A stretch of DNA of 64,000 nt from Ochotona curzoniae (GCF_017591425.1 NW_024466599.1:26760001-26824000); one strand, 5' to 3'; numbered from the stretch's first letter, positions 12,430 to 24,080 are shown. Numbers and translations: made by a program. The notes: generated from the sequence alone by a model not told the origin.

Positions 12430-13482
12430 AGGTCCTGATGAATGGGATGAAAAAGGCACAGCTTGCGGAAATGTGCTCAGCTTGACCACAGGTGAAGTGC
12501 AAGATGTTGACTGGTGGCAGAGGTGAGGAAAAGCTACTGGAAGCGTCTGCAACCACTCACGTTAACTGTGGAGCTTCACTTGTAATAGTTACAGCAACGT
12601 TGTGATTCCTATTGCCTTTTTTCCCCCTTTTCCTTTAAAATATTCCTTTAAAATAAAACATGCCTAGTAAGGTGGGTTTTCGTGATCATCCCTGCAACAG
12701 AGCATGACAAAAAACCGTGCCTCTCTTTGCCAGGTAAACTTCTTCAAAATCAAAGACTATCACTCTCAGGTACGGCTCAAAGGACAGAATCAACTGCACT
12801 GTGGGCAGGCAGGAACAGGTGCTGCCACAGTTCTGGGTATTTGACAAGAGTCCAGCTGCTACACCCTTTCTTGAAGAAAGCCAGCTAGCCTCTCGCGCAC
12901 GGAGCAGAGCTGGCGAGGCCTTGTTCTCAGCCCACACAACACATTCCTCCCAAAAACCTCCCGGGGGATGCACCAATGAACTCTCCAGTTCACTTCTAGA
13001 AAGTTCAGTTCTAAGTATCCAAAAGCCTCTTTTAAGTATTATTTGAAGAAGTACTCAAGTTTTGCGATCCAAGTCTTGCTAGAAGAGAGCCCTATTTTCA
13101 CTTATATATGACAGATTCATAGTATCTTCCTCACAAGCCATAGTGAACCAGGAGTGAGAGTTGCTTTGTGAGACAGAGTATGTACTGGCTTCCTAAGATG
13201 TTAAATGGTCTGTGCTCTCGTCCCATAGTCTTCATAAAAAGACCTAAGCTTAAACTGCCTACATTTAGTCTGCAATACTGCTTGCTTAAAGTTTAAAAAC
13301 AAAACAAAATCCACAAACAAGATCCTCCAGAACCCACCCCCAAAGTCTCTAGCAGTAAACAGCAGATGAGCTGCAAAACACACCTGCTGTTTCTCACATA
13401 GAAGCTGGTTTGCTTTTAACAAGCAGGAGGGCATTCTTTGTAAACTCCATTCAGTAGCATTAAGTCCTGCGAGGCCGAGCTG
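12430..13482. other. Intergenic DNA up to the LTR
   Basis: Overlapping open frames of 60-107 codons occur on both strands (for example 12686-12976 and 13201-13524). None has a recognisable product, and their density fits moderate GC content rather than genes. Confidence 0.35.
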
Positions 13483-13486
13483 AAAG

Positions 13487-14871
13487 TGTTGTGCCGGTTT
13501 TTGAAATCCCCAGATAATCATCAAGACTGAAGTCGGTGCTAAGGCAAAAAGGTGGTTTATTCAGGTTAGCCTAGGTAACCCAGCCACCTCCCCCAGCCCA
13601 GCATGGCTGGGCGGGGGAGGGGCAGCCGCAGCCAAGGCTGCTAGGATCCACAGGAAGGACAAAAAGAAGCAGGAGCCAGAAGAGCGAAGGGAGCCCAAGC
13701 CCCCCAGTTCTTATACATTTCAGGCTATTAATTATACAGTCATGACTTAGCAGGCTTCTATTGGTGGGTTTGAAACAAGCAACTTTCAAAAAGTACAAAT
13801 TGATAAGCTATTGGGCTGTGAATCTTTTTTTTTTTTTTTTTAATACTAATATGTTTTCCATATTGTTACCTTCATGTTTAAAAGGGGGGTATTAAGGGAG
13901 AAGGCCCACCCAATTTCCCACCCTCCCCAAGTCCCGGGTGTAGGGCATGCTCTGAGGTTCTTGCTCAAGTGGTTTTGATATTGCAACAGTTATGAATCGC
14001 TGTCAATCTTGCCGCTCCAAGCACTATGAGGTCTTTGAAAAATCCACTGATTGACATAGTCCATCATAGCTTAGATGGTTGGTTGACCTGTTCTGTCTTC
14101 TCTCTTTTCTTCGTTAGGGTTCTGAGTCCAGCATTTAGATTAGGAAGATCTCCAAAGAAACTTCTTGTATGTGCTAACAAGTACAGGGCCTGGCACCGTC
14201 CATCGCTCCAATCAGCTGGTGGTTGCAATTCCTGGATTGGTTCTGTTTTCACTCCCGACTTCCACTGGAACCAATGGGTGTTGCAGTCCAGTCTGGTTCT
14301 GCCCAGCACATACTTGGCCCTCACATAAACCAGCGGGAGCTGTAGCCTAGGTTGGAGCGACCCACAATAACCCCAACCAGGCCCACCCCCTACCCTGGTT
14401 TGCCAGTAAGTGTAGCAGTAATCCAGTCTGTCCCACATCCCATTCCACCCCAGCCGCTGTCTTAGTTTTATGTCCTCCCGTGGAAGTGGTAACCCAAGAG
14501 GGATGAGCCCACTATTTCCCTCCCAGGCCTCTCCCACTCCCAGATTCCAGTTGATGCTGCCCAAACAAACCTCGCCCACTTTAATTTTGTTTGCACCAGT
14601 AGGAATAATCCGCCCAGCCTGGCTTTTCCCTGATCTAGTCCACATGAGGCGCACAGGTGTGGTAGCTCTGCCTAGTCTGGTCTGCCCCCATCCCATGGGC
14701 TGTGAATCTTATCAAACACCAGGTACCTCCTTCCTGAGGAGTGATCTGCCTACGTGACCTGCCAGGTGTCCTGCCGGGTGTCACGTAGACTATCAGGCCT
14801 GGAGTTCACACAACCCCCAGCCAAGCCATTAAGGCGGAATCACAAAAGGCAGAAAACGCCTAGGTTCTTCA
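13487..14871 (-). mobile_element. Solitary retroviral-type LTR, interrupted by a retroposon
   Basis: Read on the minus strand the element starts TGAAGAACC, ends GGCACAACA, and is about 501 bp once the 884-bp insertion is removed. It shows LTR architecture in order: a CCAAT motif (accaatag), a TATA-like 'gtataagaactgg', a C-rich leader, AATAAA followed by 'ccacctttttgcc', and a short U5. A 4-bp direct repeat 'aaag' flanks it (13483-13486, 14872-14875), as expected for an ERV1-type integration. No gag, pol or env sequence adjoins it. The exact termini are my best choice; 'aaag' also follows an alternative end at about 14842. Confidence 0.6.
13827..14695 (-). mobile_element. Young L1-like retroposon copy inserted in the LTR
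   Basis: The 869-bp insert is flanked by the 15-bp direct repeat tgggctgtgaatctt (13812-13826 and 14696-14710), with a poly(A) tail that appears as poly(T) at 13827-13841. It is colinear with the first two thirds of 60131-61522 and truncated at its 5' end. On the minus strand it carries a 210-codon open frame (14064-14696) whose start coincides with the truncation point, so the frame is incomplete upstream. Confidence 0.85.
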
Positions 14872-15094
14872 AAAGCAGTCATGCACACAGGGAGGGCCAG
14901 AGACAGGCCGTCGGGAAGATACCGGTCATCGGATTATGTTCATCATGAGAAGTACACAAAGCGAAGCTGGGGCAATCATTGGATGTGTGGCATCTCAGGA
15001 AAGTAGCTTACATCTATCTAGAGGCTATCCAGCATGGCCGAAAAGGTTGGGAACTGTGCTGATAAAAAGCCCGTAGTAAAGTGAGCCTACGGCT

Positions 15095-15850
15095 ACGGCC
15101 CGTTATCAGCTCAGGTGACGTCTGCGTGCGGCTCTGTCCTTCGGCGCAAGGTTCAAGGCTGTGCCCAAACCGCTCGCGAAGCAAGGACCAGGGGAGCCGA
15201 GGGGTGGGTCTGAGAGCGGGAGCCAACCGGGCCGCGGCTGGGTTTGAGGTGACGGATCGCGCCGCGGTGGCCGGCGACTGCCCCGCGCTCGGCCAGGGTT
15301 CCCGCAGCGCGCCGTCCCGGCAGCCCGTCCCGCGTGGAAGCTCGGCACGGGAGGAGGCGCGTGAGGCGCGGGCTCCACCCCCGGCGCCGCCGCCGCCGCC
15401 GTCGGGGTCAAGACGCGGTGGCCGGGGCGCCTCGGCATCCGCCGGCGCCAGGACTCCAGGCCGCCCGCCCGCAGGTCCGGGAAGCGCGCAGCGGACGGTG
15501 AGCGCGGAGGACACAAACCCGGACGCAGTCAGGCGAGGGGCGGCGGGGCCGGGGGCGGGCGGACCGCGGTACTTCCGGCGGTGGCACTTCCGGGTCGCGG
15601 CGTCGCTGTGGGCGGCTGTGCCCCCGGCCCCGCGCGGTTTTTTGGCGGTCGGGGACGGGTCGGCCGTGGTGGCGCGGCGCGAGGGGCGCCTCGGCAGGCT
15701 TGGTGCGGGAGGTCGCGGCTGTTCCCACGCAGGCCGGCCCGCCCTGGGGTGCTGCTTCAGTCTGGCCGGGTCCTGCGGGGCGTCTCAGAGCGGCTGGGCC
15801 GCCCCTGCGAATAGTTTTTTTTTTGTGGAGGGGGACCCGCTTCCCACACT
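15095..15850 (+). promoter_or_regulatory. RMDN2: CpG island, probable RMDN2 promoter and untranslated exon 1
   Basis: A sharp GC- and CpG-rich block in an otherwise AT-rich region, about 6 kb upstream of the first coding exon. Visible motifs: a CRE-like TGACGTC at 15116-15122, a GC box GGGGGCGGGC at 15551-15560, and two ETS-type ACTTCCGG sites at 15571-15578 and 15586-15593, 15 bp apart. No TATA box was seen, as is usual for CpG-island promoters. Candidate 5' splice sites include 15498 (acg|gtgagc) and 15973 (caag|gtgaaa); I cannot choose between them. Long open frames on both strands here follow from high GC and are not proposed as genes. Island promoters are often bidirectional, so an antisense RNA starting here is possible. 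Confidence 0.75.
15571..15593. promoter_or_regulatory. Paired ETS-type motifs
   Basis: ACTTCCGG occurs twice with a 15-bp start-to-start spacing, in a CpG-rich context next to a GC box. This arrangement (GABPA/ELK-type sites) is typical of housekeeping promoter cores, so transcription may start near here. Factor identity is inferred from the motif only. Confidence 0.5.
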
Positions 15851-16222
15851 CTCCCTCTTTTCCCAGAACAAACTCGGATTCTTCACGTATTTTACACAAC
15901 AATGAAGGTCAGGTTTGCAAATTAGCCCCGAAACTGGGGGCGCCCGAGTTTAAAATGAGTTGGAAAACAGGACAAGGTGAAAGCCTGGTGCTGCAAGTGT
16001 CAGGGTTGGGGTTGGCAGCGTTGGGGTTCCTGGGTTTCTGGCAGAAACCTGACAAGGTGTTTCAGGTGTCAGGGCAGTTCCCTTGGGAAACAAACCAACC
16101 GCAGGCTTGTCTGCAGGCCACAATGTGCCTTTATCCTGCTTGCCCAAGGTTTATCAGAGTTAGGCTTTGTTAAGCATTTTCTACTTTTTCCACCAAGGAT
16201 CTGATGATGAATTGCGCTCGCT

Positions 16223-16232
16223 TGCGTGCGCG

Positions 16233-16267
<35 letters not shown>
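16223..16267. repeat. Alternating GC/AC dinucleotide tract
   Basis: 45 bp of strict purine-pyrimidine alternation: TGCG/CGCG units passing into (CA)n. It lies about 400 bp downstream of the CpG island, inside intron 1 if transcription starts there. Confidence 0.9.
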
Positions 16268-16268
<1 letters not shown>

Positions 16269-16269
16269 G

Positions 16270-17600
16270 TGTGGCAGCATTAGCATTATTATAGTTAATT
16301 TGGTAAAACGTGATTTTCACATCTAAAAATCAATTTCAAGTAAAGCCAAAGCATGCGGTTGAAAATGTTTTCTTCAAAAGCTATTATTCCGTTTTCATGT
16401 CCTACTTTAAAAGCCAATGTTCTTATTTGTTGGAGGAAAATTTTCTGCCAATAACCTTGGATAACGTTTTATAGAATTTTGCATGCCAATATCTACTGAA
16501 ATATCTATCATTTTGCATTGTAATAAGAATAATACTTTACCTTTGATTATTAAGACATTAATATTCTAAATTCTAGTCGGTTTTAAATTGCCATGCTTTT
16601 ACACATTGTTTAGTACTAATATAAAGTATAAAAACTATTATAAAGTATTCCTTACAACTATTTAAATTATATAGGTAAGCAAGTGCTCTGGTTTATTATG
16701 TGTCGATAGCACTTTTATTTCAAGTTGCAGTGCTTTCAAAGTTTTACAGCGAAGCTTACTTAGTTTTTGAAAGGTAGGGAGGCAGAGGATGCTCTGGCCA
16801 TTGGGTCCTGTGCCAGAAGCCCGTAACAGCCTGAGCTGGCGAGGCAGGGGCCAGGAACCAAGTGTGAGGGAGGCTTTGAGCTGGGTCTGGATCTGCTCCT
16901 GGTATGTGTCTGAGGGGAATGAAATGATCAAATGATTCAATTTCTAGTACCCACCAAACCACTTAACAAAGTACCCCAAGGTCAGGCCAACCAGGTTACG
17001 TATCTGGGCCTTCTCTGCAATCTGTGGTTTAGGGAAAGAGGTCCTTGTATACAGTCTTTATTGATAAGATGATTACTGGAAGGTTATTTTAAAATCCTTC
17101 ATTCTCATTAACATATAGGACTGTAAAGAACTGTGCCCCAAAAAGGGATCATTCCCGCTGGCTCTGCATAGGGAGCCAGGAATTTGAAGACAGACATTCT
17201 TTTAAGCAGACTTCTCAGAAACAGAGTTCTCAGCTGTTTGTTCTTCTTTTTCATGGGGCGTTTGAAGTGTCACATTGGGGCAATTTCATGTGTAAGGAGC
17301 AATAACTTCTTGGCAGAATATCATCATATATAATTATGAGATAGAAGGCAAATTTCCGGTACCCAACCTAGTTCTGCATTGTCATCCTTCCAATAGTTTC
17401 TCCATTGCTTCTCACTCCCAGCAGTTTATTTTACTTTCTGTTGTACTTAGAGCTGGAAAACAGAGGTAACTTTTATAAATTCCCACCATCACAGCTACCC
17501 ACCTACCTACATCTGAGCTCATACGACCCACTTCTTGCTACAAAGGATGGTTTGTGTTCTCTTGAAAGGCCAACATCCTTATGTACTAGGGCCTAGCCCC
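16270..17600. other. RMDN2 intron 1, AT-rich, no assigned feature
   Basis: No exon candidate with both splice signals and coding character was found. The open frame at 16662-16940 (minus) has no recognisable product. Confidence 0.4.
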
Positions 17601-18685
17601 TTTTGCCTTTTGAAATGGCTAGGAAGTTTGCTAATATTTCTTCATCAATTTTTGTTTCTGATTACATCTTTTCTGTGGGCAAGCAAAAACACGGATTTGT
17701 TCATCTGTGGTGTCATCTCCCACATCGTCATAGGGTCATTTCTCTTCCTCACCGGTTGCTTCTGTTTTCCCATTTGGTTTCACCTTTTCCTGCTTTCTTT
17801 GTGCAGTCTTTACTATTCCGGTTTTATCTACATTATGAGCATCTACACTATGTTTTCTTTATGTTTTAATGTTTTTTTAATATTATGCTACTTTATCATA
17901 CTGAATTTTTTTAAATACTACTTCATTGTAATCTAAGCCACTTCAAACGATGTGTGTAATACCATTTGTGCCTTCCATCTTGTGGGATATTGGCATGCCA
18001 CATTTTGTGTCTACGTAAGTTATATGCCCTATGACACATTGTTGTATTCTTTGCTTTGATACATACATATTTTATAATGAATTTTTTAAGTATGAAGAAT
18101 GGCTTTTATATGCTCCCACATATTTGCTACTGTAATTTTGTGTGTGTGTAATTTATCATTTTTTCTTCTGATGAAGAACTTGTGTTAGTATGTTATAATA
18201 CCTATCTATTGGTAATGATTTTTTTCAGCTTCTTTGTCTTAAAAAAAAAAGCCTTATTTTGTCTTTAATTTTGAAAGTTATTTCACTGAACACAGGAATT
18301 TAATAGGAATTAGCAGGTTTAAAAGTAGTTCTCCATTGCTTTCTTGCTTCAATAGTTTCCAAGGCAATATCTGCTATTATGTTTTTTTCCCCCTTTTGCA
18401 CTCAATGTGGCTGCCTTAAATTTTTTTTTTATCACCAGTTTTAGTCAATCTAATAATGCTGTGTTTTTGTTTGATTTTTTTTTTTTTTTTTGCCTGGATT
18501 ATGTTGGCCTCAGATACTGGGTTTAAAGCTTTGTTCAACCTTGGAATTTATGAGCCATATATATATGAATGATTGCTTGCTTTGCCCATAGTTTGCTTGC
18601 TTTAGTTTTTAGGTGTGCTTTATCCTGGATGCTTTATATTTCTGTCTACAAGTTCAATGATTTGTTATTATGGTTCTACAGTGAG
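17600..18685 (-). mobile_element. Ancient L1-type LINE remnant, inverted
   Basis: 'aagtagttctccattgctttcttgc' and 'aggcaatatctgctattatg' recall the 3' regions of old mammalian L1/HAL1 elements in reverse orientation. It is strongly diverged. The poly-T and Phe/Leu-rich open frame at 17535-17936 is a shadow. Confidence 0.45.
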
Positions 18686-19435
18686 GTTTTTTTTATTATG
18701 TTTTTGACAATCTTTACATAGTTAATTAGGGTAAAAAGGGTAATTAGGGTAAAAAGGTTCAAGGGCTACAGGAAAGTGAGTAAGACTATTATTTCCATAT
18801 TGTTTCCTTCATGTATCTGAGGTAAAGGGGGATATTGAGGGAGAAGCCCTACCCAGTTTCCCACCCATCCCAGGTCCCGGATGTGGAGCATGCTCTGAGA
18901 TACTTGCTCAAGTGGTTTTGATAGTTCACTAGTTATAAATTGCTGCCAATCTCGCCACTCCAAGCACGATAAGGTCATTGAAAAATCCACTGATTGACAT
19001 AGTCCATCTTAGAGTCTCCGTTTGCCCAGTATTTTCATTGCCAACATATAGCTGAGGTGGTTGATTGACCTGTTCTGTCTTCTGTCTTTTCTTGATTAGG
19101 GTTCTGAGTCTGGCGGTTCAATTGGGGAGATCTCCAAAGAAACTTTGTCTGAGGTGTTCCCAGACCAGATTCTTGTATGTACTAGCAAGTACAGGGCCCA
19201 GCACAGTCCATTGCCCCAATCAGCTGGTGGTTGCAACTGCTGGGTTGGTTCTGTTTTCAGCCCCGACTCCCACTGGAACCAATGGGTGTTGCAGTCCAGC
19301 CTGGTTCTGCCCAGTACATACTTGGCCCTCACATAAACCAGTGGGAGCTGCAGCCTAGTTGGAGCGACCCACAATAACCCCCACCAGGCCTGCCCCCTGC
19401 CCTGGTTTGCCAGTATGTGTAGCAGTAGTCCAGTC
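18686..19435 (-). mobile_element. Young L1-like retroposon copy inside an old LINE
   Basis: 750 bp, starting with poly(T) (the inverted tail) and flanked by ctacagtgag at 18676-18685 and 19436-19445. It shares with the other copies 'agtggttttgatagttca', 'aatccactgattgacatag' and 'gaaccaatgggtgttgcagt'. It is more diverged than the copies at 13.8 and 60.1 kb and has a local 17-bp tandem duplication (ttagggtaaaaagggtaa) near its tail at about 18727-18757. The minus frame at 19096-19374 aligns with the open frames of the other copies. Confidence 0.8.
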
Positions 19436-19445
19436 CTACAGTGAG

Positions 19446-19900
19446 TTTTGAACCCATGTAGTGCAAGTTTTATAGTTCATTTTTCATCTTCAGAAGCTCC
19501 TTTTGGTCCTACCTAGTACCTGTTTTTTCTCGCTTCTTCATATTTATGCTTTCCTTTAACACATTACTTATAATAAACAATTGGCATGTTATAATTAACA
19601 TCATTGCCTGTCAATTATATGAGTTCTGTCATTTTTCCTGCTTTACCTGTTTAGTAATTTTTTATTGGAAGGTAACGATTTTGATTTTATGTTCTTGTGT
19701 CCTAGTTTTTGTTCTATTGAAGACTTTTAGACTTTCATCTTCACAGCAGTTAAATTACTTGTGGGACAGTTTAATGTTTTGTTTCTGTATATTGAGGAAT
19801 AGTTTGACTTGTAGCTACCTAAGAATTTTTATTCTTTTTTCTTTACCTTCTCTGATGGGGCTGCACCCAGGCATGTGCCCCCTGATACTCTGATGCTTCT
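19446..19900 (-). mobile_element. Ancient L1 remnant, continuation across the insertion
   Basis: 'agctccttttggtcctacctag' and 'ctgtttagtaattttttattgga' resemble the inverted 3' part of old L1M elements. It continues the fragment that ends at 18685. Confidence 0.45.
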
Positions 19901-21245
19901 GGAATCCTTTTTGTAGCTGCCTCTCTCAGCTTCAGTGGTCTGATACACAAATTCTGGGTGTTTCAGTAGCTCTGAACTCTGACCCCTGCTGTTCCACCTT
20001 GTAAGGCTACCAAGATGTTTGATACTTCCCTCTCTTAACACTTCACTCTCCACCTGGTACCAGAGCCACAGTCCAGAAATTATTTCCAATTGGAAAGCAA
20101 GGGATAACATAGAATGTATGTATTTCCCTTTTCTCAGGGTCATTGTACTAATAATCTGCTCTTTGAGAGAATGTTAGGAAAAAAAATCACTAACTTTCTA
20201 TACTGAACAACTTAGTACTATTTGTGGTTTCTTCCATATTTCTGACAAAAAATAATGAAGATGCTTACAAATAGACAAAATTGAAGGGAAAAGAAATCTT
20301 AGGACTTCAATGCATATGGAAATCATCAATATATTTTACTATAATCATAAAAGTTCATCATAGTACTAATATACTTATTGTTACCTTAAAATCTCAGAAA
20401 GGGAGATTTATGTAAATGGTTTCTTTTCATGGTCTTCTGACATTAAGAACAGGGATAGTCAATAAAGATAGTGAAGGTAAAGTTTTCCAAAGAAAGATTA
20501 TGATGCATAATATTCGAATAAAGTAGCTGAGTTTGTGTGAGATGAGGTGGGCCATAACTTGGCTCTTGAGTGTGCAAAGGTAAAAGGTCAGAAAGACAAA
20601 GGAGTCAGACAAATTATTATTTAAATAAAGGAAAAATTTAAACTAAAATCAATGATCTCAAATATAAGTGAAAATATAAAGAGAAGAATTCTGGGTTAGA
20701 GGAAGAAAGAAGAGGAAACGTGTGCTTGTAGCTTTGTTGATGCTTTCCATGTTGAATATAGCAGGAATGGGGGCAGGGGAGGAATGTACACTTAGCAAAG
20801 TTTTACCAGAGCCTTGGGCTTTAAAAACTATTTGTTAATCATTCTAAATTAAAGTATTAAGTGAACTAGCTACTAAAGAAAACCTTCTTCTGAGCCTTCC
20901 TTAAAAATTAGTTAAAACACTGAAAGCAGCATATTATTTTTATAAAAATAAGTTTGCAGATGTTCAGAGCTTGAGTTCTTAAAAGTTTTCTCAGAAACTT
21001 ACGAGAATTCTTTTGTCTTCACACAGTGAAGGATTAATTTTAGATTGTCTGAGTTGAAGTTGCTACTTAACACTAAACTATTATCCTTAAAGTGAATTAT
21101 TCGTAATATACTCAAGATTTTGTAGGTAATTATTCATAATATACTCTAGATTTTGATTCATCAACTGGGTTTTATTTGTACGATGTAGGAAATGACTTTT
21201 GTTGACTGAAAAAGCATTGATGTTTGTTTTTATTTTCAATTTTAG
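19901..21245 (+). other. RMDN2 intron 1, distal part
   Basis: AT-rich with no clear repeat boundary. Two related phrases (ttattcgtaatatactcaaga, ttattcataatatactctaga) lie about 35 bp apart near 21098 and 21129, a small local duplication. The intron ends in the T-rich acceptor of the first coding exon. Confidence 0.45.
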
Positions 21246-21261
21246 AAGCAAAACCCAGGAA

Positions 21262-21713
21262 ATGCCTCATTCTACAAACAAAGAACTGATATTTGGCATC
21301 ATGGTAGGAACTGCTGGCATCAGCTTGCTGCTTTTGTGTTACCACAAGGTCCGAAAGTCAAGGACAGCAATGACTTTGCCTAAATTCCTTTCTCTGGGGA
21401 ATACATTTGATTCAGTCCCTTTGCAAGATGAAATGTATAATGATTATGGAACAATGGCAATCTCTCAAAGAAGGCAGCTTCAGATCCTGGATAAGTTAAA
21501 TGAATTAGTGACAACCATGGACGAACTGAAGAAGGAAATCCTATTTCTTAAAGAAACTATCCCAAAGCTGGAAGAATATATACAAGATGAACTTGGAGGG
21601 AAGCTAGCTACTCATAAGATAAGTCCTCAGCACAGAGCTAGAAAAAGAAAGCTCACCACAGTTCAAAGTTCAGCAACAAGTAACAGTTCGGAGGAAGCCG
21701 AGAGTGAAGGAGG
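21262..21713 (+). CDS. RMDN2: RMDN2 first coding exon (residues 1-150 plus two bases)
   Basis: The exon begins at 21246 after a polypyrimidine tract and AG (21244-21245). The ATG at 21262 has G at -3 and starts MPHSTNKEL, matching human RMDN2; the open frame upstream of it is intron read-through. Residues 9-27 form one hydrophobic segment (LIFGIMVGTAGISLLLLCY), probably a signal-anchor membrane helix. Residues 68-112 are heptad-like (QLQILDKLNELV, then a Lys/Glu/Leu stretch), consistent with a coiled coil. A basic patch HRARKRK lies at 124-130, followed by a Ser/Glu-rich linker ending EAESEG. The donor gtaagt starts at 21714 and leaves phase 2. Spliced to 38466 the codon becomes GGG; spliced to the alternative site at 29766 it becomes GGT. 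Confidence 0.95.
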
Positions 21714-22315
21714 GTAAGTTTCTTCACCATCTATCTCCCACTAACTGACAGCTACAGGGTCCCTATGTAGAACTTGCTGTGAGAAGGATCTTGAGATTTT
21801 TACTTCTTTTAGTGAAGTTGTTGTCATTCCCAGTTTACAAAATGTTATTAATTTAAATGAAGAAGGGAAAAAATCTGCTAATAGCCTTCATTGTTAACCA
21901 TAAGCTAAATATTAGGACTCATGAAAATTGGGTAGATGATTGGGATATATTTTCTGTACTTTGTTAGAACCTCTCACCTGTCTTAGCACCCAGGATGTGT
22001 GGATGGCTGTACACCTGTTTGGGACTTGGCCGGTTTTATGTGCTTGGGTGTAGTGGTGACAATGATGATGATCAGATTCTCACTGTGTGGCCTCTAGGGG
22101 ATCTGCCGGTGTTGGTTTCTTTATCCTTCTTAGCACCAGGGTTGACATCTTGAATAACATCTCTTCTTTTTGTTAACAATATGTTCTAATTGATTTTGTT
22201 TTTATCCTTGTTTCAAGACATGGAGTCATTTGCTACCTTAACAGTGTTAGCTCCTTGCGGTGAGAATAGTTTCAAGTACTAACGTAGATACAATTAATAA
22301 TTGTATTTTTTTAAA

Positions 22316-22540
22316 GACTTTTTTTTTTTTTTTTTTTGGAAAATCAGGTATACAAAGAAGAGGAGAGACAGAGTGCAGGGTCCCAAGGCTTTGTCCCGTC
22401 CTTGGCTGCTTTCCCACGCCATAGGCAGAGAGCTGGATGGGAAGCAGGGCAGCCAGGATTAGAACTAATGCCCATATGGGATCCTGGTGCGTGCCAAGGC
22501 AAAGACTTTAGCCACTACTAAGTTACCATGTCGGGCCCCA
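22316..22540 (-). mobile_element. CSINE, inverted
   Basis: Poly(T), then 'aggagagacagagtgcagggtcccaaggctt', 'gcccatatgggatcctggtgcgtgcc' and the inverted head 'catgtcgggccc'. It lacks part of the middle block. Confidence 0.8.
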
Positions 22541-22544
22541 ATAA

Positions 22545-23295
22545 ATATATTTTAAAACTATTTTAAAATCGTTAGTGTACATTAACGTTTTCAGTTTTAA
22601 AATTCTTATTTCTGAAGGCTTTTCTTTTTTTGTTTTCCTATTTTTGAAGCTGCCCACTTCTGTTTTCTTTGTCATATTTGCTCTATATTGCTCAATCACA
22701 CTATAGGCTTCAAAATTATTTAAATTATAATGTTGTATGCAACTTTAGAAATCTCTAAAAACTTAAATTTTATTGCAGTTTAAAGTAATAATTTACTTAT
22801 TATTCTTTCATTTCATGGTGTTCTTTAGAAAAAATTAGATCCTGACTTGCAGTGTAACTATATAGACTTGTCCCCTGTCTGCTGACCTAGATAATTTCAT
22901 CTCATGTTAGTTTCTTCTCAGATATTATGAATAGGTACTATATTGATTATTTGAAGAGAATAACAGCAGTATACCAGTAGGGTAGAAGGTATATATTCCT
23001 TTATCAATAATAGAGGATGATGATAAAAGACTACAAATAGATTTAGACTTTTGAGGTTTCATTTGAAACTCCTCCAGTTTTCATAAACCAAAATATGAAA
23101 CTTTGTTGTTACATTTTTGCTGTTATTACTTTTAGCTTCTTAAGACATTGATATAAATGTAAATTCTGATACAGTGATTCTCAATTCCTTAGTGCAGCCT
23201 AAAATTGTGGGAAAAAATTTTTCTGCTTCAGTTTTTTAAGTGAAATGTTGCACAAGTAACTTGAAATACTCTTTCAACTCTCCTCTCAAAGATCA
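22545..23295. other. Intronic AT-rich DNA
   Basis: Nothing assignable; no splice-flanked coding frame. Confidence 0.35.
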
Positions 23296-23299
23296 CCTT

Positions 23300-23607
23300 T
23301 ACTTTGAAGTTTCTTGGATAAGATACAGGTGCCAGTTCATGTCCTGGTTGCTCTACCTTTCATCTATCTCTCTGCTTATGGGCTGGGAAAGTGGTAGAAG
23401 ACAGCCCAAAGCCTTGGGACCCTGCACCTGTGTGGAAGACCTGTAAGACGCTCCTGGCTCCTGGCTCCTGGCTTTGAATTGGCTCAGCCCTGGCCATTGC
23501 AACCAGTTGAAGAGCGAACTAGCAGACAGAAGACCTTCCTCTATTTCTCTTCTTCCTCTCTCTGTATCTGCCTTTCCAATAAAAATGAACACATCATAAA
23601 AAAGTAC
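23300..23607 (+). mobile_element. CSINE, 5' head degraded
   Basis: Starts weakly at 'aggtgccagttcatgtcctgg' and is clear from 'ctgcttatgggctgggaaag' to 'ccaataaaaatgaacacat' plus a short A run. Confidence 0.7.
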
Positions 23608-23769
23608 TTGTATCATGTTATTTTAAATATTAAATGAGATGATGCAGGAAAAGGTTTTCATTCTAATTGTAATCATTTCTTAAAATTTTATTTTTGACAG
23701 TAGGAAGGAATATGTATTAAATATAATTACATATATATATACATATATATGCATGCACATAAATATATG

Positions 23770-24080
23770 TGGAATTTTTATTGGAAAGGCAGAGAGAGGA
23801 AAGAGAGAGAGACAGAGAAAACCGCACGCCCCCCCCAATCCACTGATCCACTCCACAACAGCCTAGCTGAGCCAGTCTGAAACCAGGAGTCAGAAGCTTG
23901 TTCCAGGTTTCTCACATGCAGAGTCTCAAAGCCTTGGGCCATGCCCCACTGCTTTCCCAGACCACGAGCACGGAGCTGGATGGGAAGTGGGGCAGCCAGG
24001 ACATGATCAGGCACCTACATGGGATGGCAGCCCCTACAAGACCATAACTTAGCCATTGAGCCATTGCACTAGGCCTCATA
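23770..24080 (-). mobile_element. CSINE, inverted
   Basis: 'tttttattggaaaggcagagagagg' opens the inverted tail, followed by an unusual C8 run at about 23829. It ends 'ttgagccattgcactaggcc'. Confidence 0.75.

Noticed and set aside
15014..15905. Long overlapping open frames on both strands (up to 274 codons) in the GC-rich block
   Set aside because: CpG-island sequence has few stop codons. The frames are Arg/Pro/Gly/Ala-rich on both strands with no domain, and none connects to RMDN2 coding phase.
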